A DNA stretch of 64,000 nt. Source: Nocardioides faecalis (lineage in GTDB: Bacteria > Actinomycetota > Actinomycetes > Propionibacteriales > Nocardioidaceae). The notes below the pieces were generated by a model. It had not been told where the DNA came from, did not search any database, and saw only the letters and a list, made by a program, of their open reading frames with translations. The position numbers were made by a program, and so were the translations under genes. This document shows positions 8,450 to 16,576 of this stretch, piece by piece (positions within the stretch are counted from its first letter, which is position 1; each line of letters begins with the position of its first letter). The stretch is from the NCBI RefSeq assembly GCF_018388425.1, contig NZ_CP074406.1, forward strand, positions 2,170,001 through 2,234,000. Direction: 5' to 3'.

Positions 8450-9715
8450 ATGGGCTTCGTCCGCAGACAGGTCATCACCGCCGCGCTGACGGCGAACGCC
8501 ATCCGTCCGTTGCCCGGTTTCCGCACCGGCATCCCAGCGTTCTTCGCCGGGTGGCTGACCGGCGAGCTCGCCCCCCATGTGCTCGGTCTCACAGCCGCCG
8601 ACGCCGTCGCGCACGCCTTCGGACGGCGCCGCGACGTCCGCGGCCTGGCGCTGGCCGGGTTGTCCGCGGCCGGCCTGGTGCACCTGATCGCCCAGAGCCG
8701 ACGCGCGGTCGACACCGCCGAGGACGCCCTGGTCGAGGGCCTCGGCGTGGACTACGTCTCCCAGCTCGACGCCAAGCCCTCACCGGCCGACCTGGCCACC
8801 CCGTGGCGCCAGGTCGCCACCCCCTTCGCGTTCCGCTCCTCGGCGCGCCGCGCCGGTGTGCGCGTGCGCCGCGACATCCCGTTCTCGCCGTACGGCGCCC
8901 GGGGGTTGCTCGACGTCTACACCTCCGAGAACACGCCGGCCGCCGGGGCGCCGGTGCTGCTGCAGGTGCACGGCGGCGGCTGGACCATCGGCCGCAAGGA
9001 CCAGCAGGGCCTGCCCCTGATGCAGCACATGGCGGCGCGGGGCTGGGTGTGCGTGGCGATCAACTACCGCCTGGCGCCGCGCGACCCGTGGCCGGCGCAG
9101 ATCGTCGACGTGAAGTCGGCGATCGCCTGGATCCGGGAGAACATCGAGGCCTACGGCGGCGACCCCGACTACATCGCCATCACCGGCGGGTCCGCCGGTG
9201 GGCACCTGAGCTCACTGGCCGCGGTCACGCCGAACGACCCGGAACTCCAGCCCGGCTTCGAGTCCGCGGACACCTCGGTGCAGGTCGCGGTGCCCTACTA
9301 CGGCGTCTACGACCTGGCCGGCGTGAGCGGGCTGCGCTCCGCGGAGCTGCTGCGGGACACGTTCCTCGCGCCGTGGGTGTTCAAGAAGGACCCCGTGGCC
9401 GCTCGCGAGGAGTTCGAGAAGGCCAGCCCGCTGCTGCGGGTGAATGCCGACGCCCCCGACTTCTTCATCATCCACGGCTCCCAGGACACCCTGGTCGACC
9501 CCGGGCAGGCGCGTGCGTTCGTCAAGGCGCTGCGCGCCACGTCCAAGCGGACGGTGGTCTACGCCGAGCTGCCCGGCGCCCAGCACGCCTTCGACATCTT
9601 CCCCTCGATCCGCTCCGCGCACCTGGTGCGGGCCACGGAGCGGTTCTTGAACTGGCACTGGAACACCTGGCGCCGCGAGCACGCCGGGGCCGCAGAGGTC
9701 GTGCCGGCGCAGTAG
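8450..9715 (+). CDS. HSL-family (family IV) esterase/lipase
   Basis: A 421-aa carboxylesterase of the hormone-sensitive-lipase type. The oxyanion motif is VHGGGW (residue ~175), the nucleophile elbow is ITGGSAGGHLS (Ser near 246), a late Asp lies in GSQDTLVDPGQ and the His in GAQHAFD. The first ~130 residues form an extra segment with weakly hydrophobic stretches that may give membrane contact. It likely hydrolyses acyl esters, perhaps steryl or glyceryl esters, feeding sterol and fatty acid catabolism; substrate is inferred from context only. It converges on fadE34 with a 9-bp gap. Confidence 0.87.
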   Translation: MGFVRRQVITAALTANAIRPLPGFRTGIPAFFAGWLTGELAPHVLGLTAADAVAHAFGRRRDVRGLALAGLSAAGLVHLIAQSRRAVDTAEDALVEGLGVDYVSQLDAKPSPADLATPWRQVATPFAFRSSARRAGVRVRRDIPFSPYGARGLLDVYTSENTPAAGAPVLLQVHGGGWTIGRKDQQGLPLMQHMAARGWVCVAINYRLAPRDPWPAQIVDVKSAIAWIRENIEAYGGDPDYIAITGGSAGGHLSSLAAVTPNDPELQPGFESADTSVQVAVPYYGVYDLAGVSGLRSAELLRDTFLAPWVFKKDPVAAREEFEKASPLLRVNADAPDFFIIHGSQDTLVDPGQARAFVKALRATSKRTVVYAELPGAQHAFDIFPSIRSAHLVRATERFLNWHWNTWRREHAGAAEVVPAQ

Positions 9716-9724
9716 CCAGGACGT

Positions 9725-11815
9725 TCAGCGGGGCAGGCCGAGGATCCGCTCTCCGGCGACGTTGCGCAGGATCTGGGTGGTGCCGCCGGCGATCGACAGG
9801 CACCGGGTGTTCAGCTGCTCCCACACGTCGGCGGCGAGGTTCTCGCCCCGCTGTCCCGGGGTGTCGGGGCGGGCCGTCAGTGGGTCCAGCACCGCCAGCC
9901 GGTCGCCCTGCAGCGTCACCACCAGCTCGGAGGACTCCTGCCGGCTCCGCACGCCGAGCAGCTTCGCCACGCTGGACTCCGCCCCCGGGCCCTGACCGCC
10001 CAGGGCGCGCAGCGTCGTGCGGACCCCCAGCAGGCCGCACACGGTCGCCAGCGCCACCTGGTGCCCGACCGCGACGCGCTGCGCGGCCCGGAGGTCGCCG
10101 GTCGCGGCCAACGCCACCGCCCGCTCGACGCTCTTGGTGAGCCGGGCGCTGGCCATCGCGACCCGCTCGTTGGCCAGCGTCGTGCGGGCCAGCCGCCAGC
10201 CGTCGCCCGGCTCGGCGACCACGCACTCGTCGGGCACGAACACGTCGTCGAGGAAGACCTCGTTGAACAGCGCCTCGCCGGTGATCTCGCGCAGCGGGCG
10301 GACCTCGATGCCCGGGCTGCGCATGTCGAGGAGGAAGTAGGTGATCCCCTTGTGCGCGGGCACGTCGGGGTCGGTGCGGGCCAGGCAGATCCCCCAGTCC
10401 GCGCGCTCGGCGACCGAGGTCCACACCTTCTGCCCGCTCAGCGACCAGCCGCCGTCGACCCGCACGGCCTTGGTCCGCAGCGAGGCGAGGTCGGAGCCGG
10501 AACCGGGCTCGGAGAAGAGCTGGCACCAGGTCAGCTCACCCAGCAGGGAGGGCCGCACGAACCGCTCCCGCTGCTCGTCGGTGCCGTGGGCCAGCACGGT
10601 GGGCACCGCCCACCCGGCGATGACCAGGTCAGGGCGGGTGACCTTGGCCCGGGCCAGCTCCTGGTCGATGACGATCTGTGTCGTCGGATCCGCCCCCAGC
10701 CCGTACGGCGCCGGCCAGTGCGGCGTCAGGTAGCCGGCCTCGACCAGCGCCGCGCGCTGGTCCGCCCCCTCGAGCGCCGCGATCCGCTCGGCGGTGGCGC
10801 GCGCCTCGGGGCGGATCGTCTCGTCGCGGCCCTCCAGGTCGACGTCGACCTGGCGTCGTACCCCGGCGACGGCGGCGGCGCAGACCCGCTCCGCGGCGTC
10901 GTCGGCGGAGCCCACCAGGGAGCGCAGCGTGATCGCCCGGCGCAGGTAGAGGTGGGCGTCGTGCTCGAAGGTGAAGCCGATCCCGCCGAGGACCTGGATG
11001 CAGGACTTGGCGACCTCCACGGCGCCGTCGAAGCAGACCGCGGCGGCCACGTCGACCGCGAAGTCCCACTGCGTCTCGTCTCCGGCGTCGGCAGCGGCGG
11101 CCGCGTCCCAGGCGGCCGCGGTGACGGCCTCGGCCGTCTCCAACATCTGCGCGCACAGGTGCTTGATGGCCTGGAAGGCCCCGATCTTCTGGCCGAACTG
11201 CTCGCGGACCTTGGCGTAGTCGACCGCCGTGCCCAGGCACCAGCGGGCCACGCCGGCGGCCTCGGCCGCGGCCAGGGTGATCGCCAGCCGGCGCCGCGCC
11301 GGGTCGACCTCGGTCTCGGTCGCGCCGACGGCGGCGGGCACGCTTGCGTGCCGCGCCGACAGGTCCACGCCGAGGTGCGCCTCGGGCTGGACATCCGGCT
11401 GGGCATCGGGCTGGACGTCCGACTGGGTGTCGTCTGCGTCGAGGAGCAGCGCCTCGGTGCCGGTGCCGCCGTCCCACACCACGCCACCGGGGAAGACCTG
11501 GACGCCGAAGCGACCGGGCCGGCCGGCGAGGAGGGCGCCGAGGCTGGCGCCCAGCAGTCCGCCGGGCACGAGCTCGTGGGCGCAGGCCTCCAGTGCGACG
11601 GCCTGGTCCAGCACGGTGCCACCGCCGCCGCCGGCGGACTCGGGCAGGGCGATCGCGGCCAGGCCCATCTCCTGTGCCGCGGACCAGAGGTCCGCGAAGT
11701 CCGCGTGGGGGTCGCCCTCCGCGGCGCGCACGGCCGCGATCGGGCCCAGGCTGGCCGCCCACTTGCGCAGGCTGTCGGCCAGCTCGACCTGGTCTTCGGA
11801 GATGCCGAGGGACAT
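9725..11815 (-). CDS. fadE34: FadE34/ChsE3-type double-domain acyl-CoA dehydrogenase
   Basis: A 696-aa protein with two acyl-CoA dehydrogenase units, close to the ~710 aa of M. tuberculosis FadE34 (ChsE3), which oxidises the C5 side-chain steroid-CoA. The N-terminal unit holds REQFGQKIGAFQAIKHLCAQ and a GGIGFTFEHDAHLYLRRA segment. The C-terminal unit holds the flavin-loop motif QLFSEPGSGSDLASLRTKA and ends with STRCLS-like SIAGGTTQILRNVAGERILG. Between residues ~124 and 145 an acidic, Gln/Pro repeat (DVQPDAQPDVQPEA) looks like a flexible insert. AAGGAG precedes the ATG, and a perfect KstR palindrome lies 17 bp upstream. In M. tuberculosis fadE34 adjoins kstR; here four genes separate them. 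Confidence 0.86.
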   Translation of the reverse strand: MSLGISEDQVELADSLRKWAASLGPIAAVRAAEGDPHADFADLWSAAQEMGLAAIALPESAGGGGGTVLDQAVALEACAHELVPGGLLGASLGALLAGRPGRFGVQVFPGGVVWDGGTGTEALLLDADDTQSDVQPDAQPDVQPEAHLGVDLSARHASVPAAVGATETEVDPARRRLAITLAAAEAAGVARWCLGTAVDYAKVREQFGQKIGAFQAIKHLCAQMLETAEAVTAAAWDAAAAADAGDETQWDFAVDVAAAVCFDGAVEVAKSCIQVLGGIGFTFEHDAHLYLRRAITLRSLVGSADDAAERVCAAAVAGVRRQVDVDLEGRDETIRPEARATAERIAALEGADQRAALVEAGYLTPHWPAPYGLGADPTTQIVIDQELARAKVTRPDLVIAGWAVPTVLAHGTDEQRERFVRPSLLGELTWCQLFSEPGSGSDLASLRTKAVRVDGGWSLSGQKVWTSVAERADWGICLARTDPDVPAHKGITYFLLDMRSPGIEVRPLREITGEALFNEVFLDDVFVPDECVVAEPGDGWRLARTTLANERVAMASARLTKSVERAVALAATGDLRAAQRVAVGHQVALATVCGLLGVRTTLRALGGQGPGAESSVAKLLGVRSRQESSELVVTLQGDRLAVLDPLTARPDTPGQRGENLAADVWEQLNTRCLSIAGGTTQILRNVAGERILGLPR

Positions 11816-11831
11816 GAGGCTCCTTGAAATC

Positions 11832-11845
11832 TAGAACAGGTTCTA
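11832..11845. promoter_or_regulatory. KstR-type operator, perfect palindrome
   Basis: TAGAACAGGTTCTA fits TnnAACnnGTTnnA with symmetric arms. It lies in the 49-bp gap between divergent fadE34 and the O-methyltransferase-like gene and could repress both. It is followed by ACTCTACTAGAGT (11846-11858), a palindrome that offers a TAGAGT -10 in both directions. Confidence 0.87.
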
Positions 11846-11864
11846 ACTCTACTAGAGTGGCGGG

Positions 11865-12617
11865 GTGACCGACACCGCGCAGCCGAACCAGCCCGCCACC
11901 CCGACCGCGCCCGGTCCCGACGCACCGATGCCGGCCGAGATGCCGGCCGAGATGCCGGCCGAGCTGCTGGCCCAGGCGCAGGCGGCGAAGGGGTTCATGC
12001 CCGAGGACGAGGGCGCGGCGCTGCACCGCCTCGGGCTCGCCCGGCTCCCCCACGGGCCGGCGCTCGAGGTCGGCACCTACTGCGGGAAGTCCGCCCTCTA
12101 CCTGGGCGCGGCGGCGCAGGCCGTCAGCGCGGCGACCGGTCGCGATGCAGTGGTTTTCACCGTCGACCACCACCGGGGCTCGGAGGAGAACCAGGCCGGC
12201 TGGGAGCACCACGACCCGTCCGTCGTCGACCCCGAGATCGGCCTGATGGACACCCTCGGCGTGTTCCGCAAGAACATCGCGCGCGCCGGGCTGGAGGACC
12301 ACGTGATCGCGATCGTCGGCCAGTCGCAGACCGTGGCTGCGCACTGGCGCGCGCCGCTGTCGCTGCTGTTCATCGACGGCGGGCACGGCGAGCAGCCCGC
12401 CCGCGACGACTTCCAGGGCTGGGCGCACTGGGTCGAGGCGGGCGGCTGCCTGGCCATCCACGACGTCTTCGAGGACCCCGCCGAAGGCGGCCGCCCGCCG
12501 TACGAGCAGATCTACCTGCCGGCACTGGCGAGCGGCGCCTTCACCGAGGTCGAGGCGGTCGGCTCCCTGCGGGTGCTGCAGCGCACCTCAGGAGCGGCCG
12601 GCGACCCGCTCGCCTGA
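11865..12617 (+). CDS. Class I SAM-dependent O-methyltransferase-like protein
   Basis: A 250-aa Rossmann methyltransferase. The SAM-binding motif is ALEVGTYCGKSALYLG (residues ~66-81), followed by the acidic motif VFTVDHHRG and a LLFIDGGHGEQPARDDFQGW block, as in the Methyltransf_24/cephalosporin-hydroxylase-like group. The first 35 residues are a low-complexity Pro/Ala tail encoded by a 12-bp repeat (MPAE units). The GTG start is supported by TAGAGT exactly 6 bp upstream and no ribosome binding site. It is controlled from the fadE34 intergenic KstR site and converges on the toroid gene with a 30-bp overlap. Acceptor unknown. Confidence 0.78.
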   Translation: MTDTAQPNQPATPTAPGPDAPMPAEMPAEMPAELLAQAQAAKGFMPEDEGAALHRLGLARLPHGPALEVGTYCGKSALYLGAAAQAVSAATGRDAVVFTVDHHRGSEENQAGWEHHDPSVVDPEIGLMDTLGVFRKNIARAGLEDHVIAIVGQSQTVAAHWRAPLSLLFIDGGHGEQPARDDFQGWAHWVEAGGCLAIHDVFEDPAEGGRPPYEQIYLPALASGAFTEVEAVGSLRVLQRTSGAAGDPLA

Positions 12618-13733
12618 GGGGCAGTCGCACTCCAGCGCGATCTCGGCGAAGTGCGGCGCCAGCGAGGCGCCGCGCATGATGCCGGAGCCCGGGGTGCCGT
12701 GGCCGTAGGTCTCCCCCAGCGCGTCGACGGCCAGCAGCACCGCGGCAGCGGTGTAGGTGGTGTGCTCCACCGGCCAGTGCACGTTGCGCGGCTCGCCGTT
12801 GCTGGGGGCGGCCGGGTCGTCGTACACCCAGCCGGTCCAGTAGCGCCCGTCGGACTCGCGCAGGTGCTGCATGTCGCTGAGCAACCCCAGCGCCCGGCGC
12901 TGGTCGCCCATGACGTCGAGCGCCATCGCCAGCTCGCAGGTCTCCGCGCCGGTGACCCACGGGTTGGTGTCGACGCACCGGATGCCCAGGCCCGGCACCA
13001 CGAAGTCGTCCCAGCGTCGTTCGATCAGCGCCCGCGCGTCGTCGCCGCGCACCGCGCCGCCGAGGACCGGGTAGTACCAGTCCATCGAGTAGGTGGACTT
13101 GTCGGCGAACTCGTCGGCGTGGTGGCGCACCGCGTGGCCGAGCCGACCGCCGGCCAGCTCCCACTCCGGCTGCGGGTCGTCCATCAGGTCAGCCAGCGCC
13201 ACACCGGCACGCAGCGACTGGTAGATGCTGGAGCTCCCGGTGAGCAGGCACAGGTCGTCGACCGGCGTCCAGCGGATCCCGCCGAAGGGCTCCTGCAGGG
13301 AGGTGACGAAGTCGAGGCCGGCCCGCACCGAGGGCCAGAACCGCTCGACGAAGCGGATGTCGCGGCGCACCAGCCAGTGGTGCCACAGCCCCACCGCGAA
13401 GTACGCCGACATGTTGACCTCGCCGCGCTCGTCCTCGGGCTCGCCGCCGACGATCTTCATGGGCCACGAACCGTCGGCGCGCTGCAGCGTCGGCACCCAC
13501 TCGTAGGCGCGCTCGGCAGCGGCCACCTGGCCGCCGACGAGCATCGCCATCGCGGCCTCGACGTGGTTCCAGATGTCGACGTGCTCGCCGACGGTCCACG
13601 GCACCGCGCCCCACGGCTCCTGCATCGTCGCGATCGCGGCGGCGGTGTCGGCGACCTGCTGGGCGGTGAGCACGCCGTCGACGTACGGCAGGCGGCTGAG
13701 CGGGACCTCCGGCGTCGCGGCCACCGGCGTCAC
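12588..13733 (-). CDS. Alpha/alpha-toroid protein (prenyltransferase / terpene-cyclase-like fold), function unknown
   Basis: A 381-aa protein rich in repeated helical hairpins: DIWNHVEAAMAMLVGGQ, YEWVPTLQRADGSWPMKI and GIRCVDTNPWVTGAETCELA. This pattern suggests a six-hairpin or terpenoid-cyclase toroid, the kind often annotated as prenyltransferase. I do not see the DxDD motif of squalene-hopene cyclases, so cyclase activity is not supported. A glycoside-processing or substrate-binding role is equally possible. Start GTG at 13733, overlapping the upstream methyltransferase stop by GTGA, so it is translationally coupled to it. It belongs to a GT4-methyltransferase-toroid operon transcribed away from kstR. 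Confidence 0.65.
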   Translation of the reverse strand: MTPVAATPEVPLSRLPYVDGVLTAQQVADTAAAIATMQEPWGAVPWTVGEHVDIWNHVEAAMAMLVGGQVAAAERAYEWVPTLQRADGSWPMKIVGGEPEDERGEVNMSAYFAVGLWHHWLVRRDIRFVERFWPSVRAGLDFVTSLQEPFGGIRWTPVDDLCLLTGSSSIYQSLRAGVALADLMDDPQPEWELAGGRLGHAVRHHADEFADKSTYSMDWYYPVLGGAVRGDDARALIERRWDDFVVPGLGIRCVDTNPWVTGAETCELAMALDVMGDQRRALGLLSDMQHLRESDGRYWTGWVYDDPAAPSNGEPRNVHWPVEHTTYTAAAVLLAVDALGETYGHGTPGSGIMRGASLAPHFAEIALECDCPSGERVAGRS

Positions 13734-14479
13734 GCCGCCTCGGGCTTGCGGAAGTACAGCACCATGCTCTTGCCGATCAGCGGGTCCAGGACCTTGCCGG
13801 CCAGCTGCAGCGCCTTGGGCTGCTTCATGATCTCCCAGACCAGCAGCTTGTGGTACGCCTTCGCGAGCGGGTGAGCGTCGTTCTCGACGCCGACCGCGCA
13901 CTTGATCCACCAGTACGGCGCGTGCAGGCCGTGCGTGTACTCCTTGCCCTCGTAGATCATCGCGTCGCCGGGCGTGCCGTCGTTGAAGCGGCCGGCCTTG
14001 GTGACCTTGTCGATGAGCTCGTGGTCGGTGTAGATGCGGATGTGGCCGCCCTCGGCATTGTGGTAGTCCGCCGACAGCTTCCAGTTGATGACCTCGGGCA
14101 GCCACCGCGGCACCGAGATCGCCAGCGTGCCGCCGGGGCGCAGCACCCGGACGAGCTCCTTGATCGCGTCGACGTCGGCGTGGATGTGCTCGAGCACCTC
14201 GGCACACACGATGCGGTCGAACTCGCCGTCGCCGAACGGCAGCGCGAGGGCGTCGCCCTGCTTGACGTCGGCCTCGGCGCCCTCGGGAACCTCGCCGGCC
14301 TCCTTCATCGCGACGAAGAGGTCCTTGACCCCGGCCAGCTCGTCGGCGTCCAGGTCGAAGGCCATGACGTCGGCTCCGCGGCGGTACATCTCGAAGCTGT
14401 GCCGGCCGGCGCCGGCACCCATGTCCAGCACCCGCTCACCGGGGCGCAGGCCCAGGCGGTCGAAGTCAACGGTCAGCAT
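13730..14479 (-). CDS. Class I SAM-dependent methyltransferase (UbiE/Methyltransf_11 type)
   Basis: A 249-aa methyltransferase with motif I RVLDMGAGAGRHSFEMYRRG (residues ~19-38), the acidic VMAFDLDADE, and post-I KQGDALALPFGDGEFDRIVC. The C-terminal half is large (YEGKEYTHGLHAPYWWIKC) and may cover a lipid-like or sugar-linked acceptor. It starts 14 bp inside the end of the GT4 gene and overlaps the toroid gene, so all three should be co-expressed. The acceptor is unknown; glycosyl product or lipid are the reasonable guesses from the neighbours. Confidence 0.83.
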   Translation of the reverse strand: MLTVDFDRLGLRPGERVLDMGAGAGRHSFEMYRRGADVMAFDLDADELAGVKDLFVAMKEAGEVPEGAEADVKQGDALALPFGDGEFDRIVCAEVLEHIHADVDAIKELVRVLRPGGTLAISVPRWLPEVINWKLSADYHNAEGGHIRIYTDHELIDKVTKAGRFNDGTPGDAMIYEGKEYTHGLHAPYWWIKCAVGVENDAHPLAKAYHKLLVWEIMKQPKALQLAGKVLDPLIGKSMVLYFRKPEAA

Positions 14480-15722
14480 TGGTCTTCTCCTTCTCGAAGT
14501 CCTCGATCACCTTCTCGTACGCGGCGGCCACCTTGACCGCGACCGCACGCCAGCTGAAGTGCTCCTCGACGCGCCTGCGACCCGCCGCGCCCATCCGGGC
14601 ACGGCGCTCGGGGTCATCCAGCATCCGCTCCAGCGCCTGCTGCAGCTCGCCGACGTCACCGGGGGTGACCAGGTCGGCACACTCGCCGTCCGCGCCGACG
14701 ACCTCCGGGATCGCCCCGGCACGGGAGACCACCAGCGGCGTGGCGCAGGCCATCAGCTCGGCGGTCGGCAGCGAGAAGCCCTCGTACAGCGACGGCACGC
14801 AGGCGACCTCCGCCGAGCCCATCAGCTCGACCAGCTCGTCGTCGGTGAGGCCGCTGGCGAACTTCACGGCGTCGGCGATGCCGAGCTTCTCGATGAGCTT
14901 CTCGGTGCGGCCGCCGGGGGCCGGCCTGGTGACCAGCACCAGCTCCACGTCACGCTCGGTGCGCAGCTTGGCGAACGCCTCGAGCAGCGTGGAGATCCCC
15001 TTCATCGGCGCGTCCGCGCTGGCCATCGCCATGATCCGACCGGGCACCCGGGGCTTGGTCGGCGGCACGAAGTTGTCGTCGACACCGAGGAGGATCACCT
15101 GCATCTTCTCCGGGTCGACGCCGAAGTCGCGGGCGATGTCGCGCTTGGACGCCTCGGACGGCGTCAGGATCCAGCGGCACTTGCGGGCCACGGCCTTCTG
15201 CATCCGCAGGAAGCCGTACCAGCGGTGCAGGGTGAGCTTGCGCCACGGGTTGCGGGTCTGGGAGATGTCGATGCGCCGGTCGAAGGTGATCGGGTGGTGG
15301 ATCGTGGTGATCAGCGGGATGCCGGCACGCTCCTCGATGTCGAGCATGCCGTGGCCGAGGACCTGGTTGTCGTGGGCGATGTCGAACTCACCCTTGCGCT
15401 GCTCCAGCACCCGGGCAACCCGCTTGGCGAACGTGCGCGGCTCCGGGAAGCCGGCCAGGCACATGATCGCGAACTCCTGCACGTCGATCAGGTCGCGGAA
15501 CTCGCGCGGCTTGGGAACCCGGAACGGGTCGGGCTCGCGGTAGAGGTCGAGGCTGGGCACCTTGGTGAGCCGCACCCCCTCGTCGAGCTCCGGGTAGGGC
15601 TGACCGGAGAAGACCTCCACGGTGTGGCCCAAGCGGTGCAACTCACGGCTGAGGTGCCGCAGGTAGACCCCCTGTCCCCCCACGTGCGTCTTGCTGCGGT
15701 AGGAAAGCATCGCGATCCGCAT
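14466..15722 (-). CDS. GT4-family glycosyltransferase (GT-B fold)
   Basis: A 418-aa retaining glycosyltransferase. The N-terminal domain begins IAMLSYRSKTHVGGQGVYLR, with the Gly-rich donor-side loop, and the C-terminal GT1-type domain carries VPSLYEGFSLPTAELMAC, the E-x7-E region that binds the nucleotide sugar. No signal peptide is seen; it probably works on the cytosolic face of the membrane. GAGGAGG precedes the ATG. First gene of the GT4-methyltransferase-toroid operon; the only promoter region is the 185-bp gap shared with kstR, which contains a KstR operator, so this operon is a candidate sterol-regulated unit. Acceptor unknown. Confidence 0.85.
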   Translation of the reverse strand: MRIAMLSYRSKTHVGGQGVYLRHLSRELHRLGHTVEVFSGQPYPELDEGVRLTKVPSLDLYREPDPFRVPKPREFRDLIDVQEFAIMCLAGFPEPRTFAKRVARVLEQRKGEFDIAHDNQVLGHGMLDIEERAGIPLITTIHHPITFDRRIDISQTRNPWRKLTLHRWYGFLRMQKAVARKCRWILTPSEASKRDIARDFGVDPEKMQVILLGVDDNFVPPTKPRVPGRIMAMASADAPMKGISTLLEAFAKLRTERDVELVLVTRPAPGGRTEKLIEKLGIADAVKFASGLTDDELVELMGSAEVACVPSLYEGFSLPTAELMACATPLVVSRAGAIPEVVGADGECADLVTPGDVGELQQALERMLDDPERRARMGAAGRRRVEEHFSWRAVAVKVAAAYEKVIEDFEKEKTNADR

Positions 15723-15818
15723 CGGATCCTCCTCATCCTTCGGGTACTTCTCGGCGCGGGCTCATGTGCGCTGAGTCACGGCGCCGAGCTCCCGGAGGAG
15801 AGCAGGGCCGAACCAAAC

Positions 15819-15832
15819 TGGAACGTGTTCCT
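15819..15832. promoter_or_regulatory. KstR-type operator, kstR / GT4 intergenic region
   Basis: TGGAACGTGTTCCT carries the AACnnGTT core with symmetric GGAAC/GTTCC arms and differs from the consensus only in the last base. It is 76 bp upstream of kstR and 97 bp upstream of the GT4 gene, consistent with autoregulation and possibly joint control. Confidence 0.8.
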
Positions 15833-15907
15833 ATTATGCGCTACTAGGAAGTAGCCTAACGGCTGGGTCCCTGGGACCCGACCGAAGACCACCACAGGGA
15901 GACCCCG

Positions 15908-16519
15908 GTGAGCACCACCAACGCGTCCGCGTCCGACGACTTCGGCTCCGCCGCCCAGCGCGAGCGTCGCCGACGCATCCTGGACGCGACCTTCGACCTC
16001 GCCAAGACCGGCGGCTTCGACGCGGTGCAGATGCGCGCCGTCGCCGAGCGTGCCGACGTCGCCCTCGGAACGCTGTACCGGTACTTCCCCTCCAAGATCC
16101 ACCTGCTCGTCTCCGCCCTGGGCCAGCAGTTCGACCAGGGCGCGGAGCGGCTCGCCGCCCGCGACATCCCCGGCGAGACCAAGGCCGACCGGGTGCTGTT
16201 CGTCCTCAAGCGCATGTCGCGCGGCATGCAGGGCGACCCCAAGCTGACCGAGGCGCTGACCCGGGCGTTCATGTTCGCCGACAGCAGCGTGTCCGCCGAG
16301 ATCCACAAGGTCGGCATGTCGATGACCTCCGTGGTCACCCACGCGATGTACGGCGGCGTGCCGGACGAGGCGACGGTGAGCGCCGAGGACGCGGCCATCG
16401 CCCGGGTGATCGGTGACGTGTGGCTGTCCACGCTGGTCGCCTGGGTGACCGGTCGCTCGAGCGCCGAGGAGACCGCGCAGCACATGGAGACCGCCGTCCG
16501 GCTCATCCTGCGCGACTGA
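15908..16519 (+). CDS. kstR: KstR, TetR-family repressor of sterol catabolism
   Basis: A 203-aa TetR-family regulator. The N-terminal helix-turn-helix is followed by VALGTLYRYFPSKIHLLVSA (recognition helix and after), which is the signature stretch of KstR of M. tuberculosis. KstR represses upper-pathway cholesterol genes and is released by a steroid-CoA intermediate. Seven KstR-type sites in this window lie in front of the sterol genes and of kstR itself. AGGGAG precedes the GTG start. Neighbours on both sides are sterol genes, which supports the identification. Confidence 0.9.
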   Translation: MSTTNASASDDFGSAAQRERRRRILDATFDLAKTGGFDAVQMRAVAERADVALGTLYRYFPSKIHLLVSALGQQFDQGAERLAARDIPGETKADRVLFVLKRMSRGMQGDPKLTEALTRAFMFADSSVSAEIHKVGMSMTSVVTHAMYGGVPDEATVSAEDAAIARVIGDVWLSTLVAWVTGRSSAEETAQHMETAVRLILRD

Positions 16520-16520
16520 C

Positions 16521-16558
16521 CGCGACCGGCACCGCGACCGGCACCGCGACCGGCACTG
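16521..16558. repeat. 12-bp tandem repeat (about 3 copies)
   Basis: Three copies of ACCGCGACCGGC follow each other just after the kstR stop and just before the convergent SDR stop. No terminator hairpin with a T-run is seen, although the GC-rich repeat could form weak hairpins. Confidence 0.7.
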
Positions 16559-16576
16559 GGCCGGCCGCGGGCGGGC

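Noticed and set aside
12588..13733. Squalene-hopene cyclase
   Set aside because: The toroid-like helical repeats fit, but the catalytic DxDD motif and the QW repeats expected of cyclases are missing.
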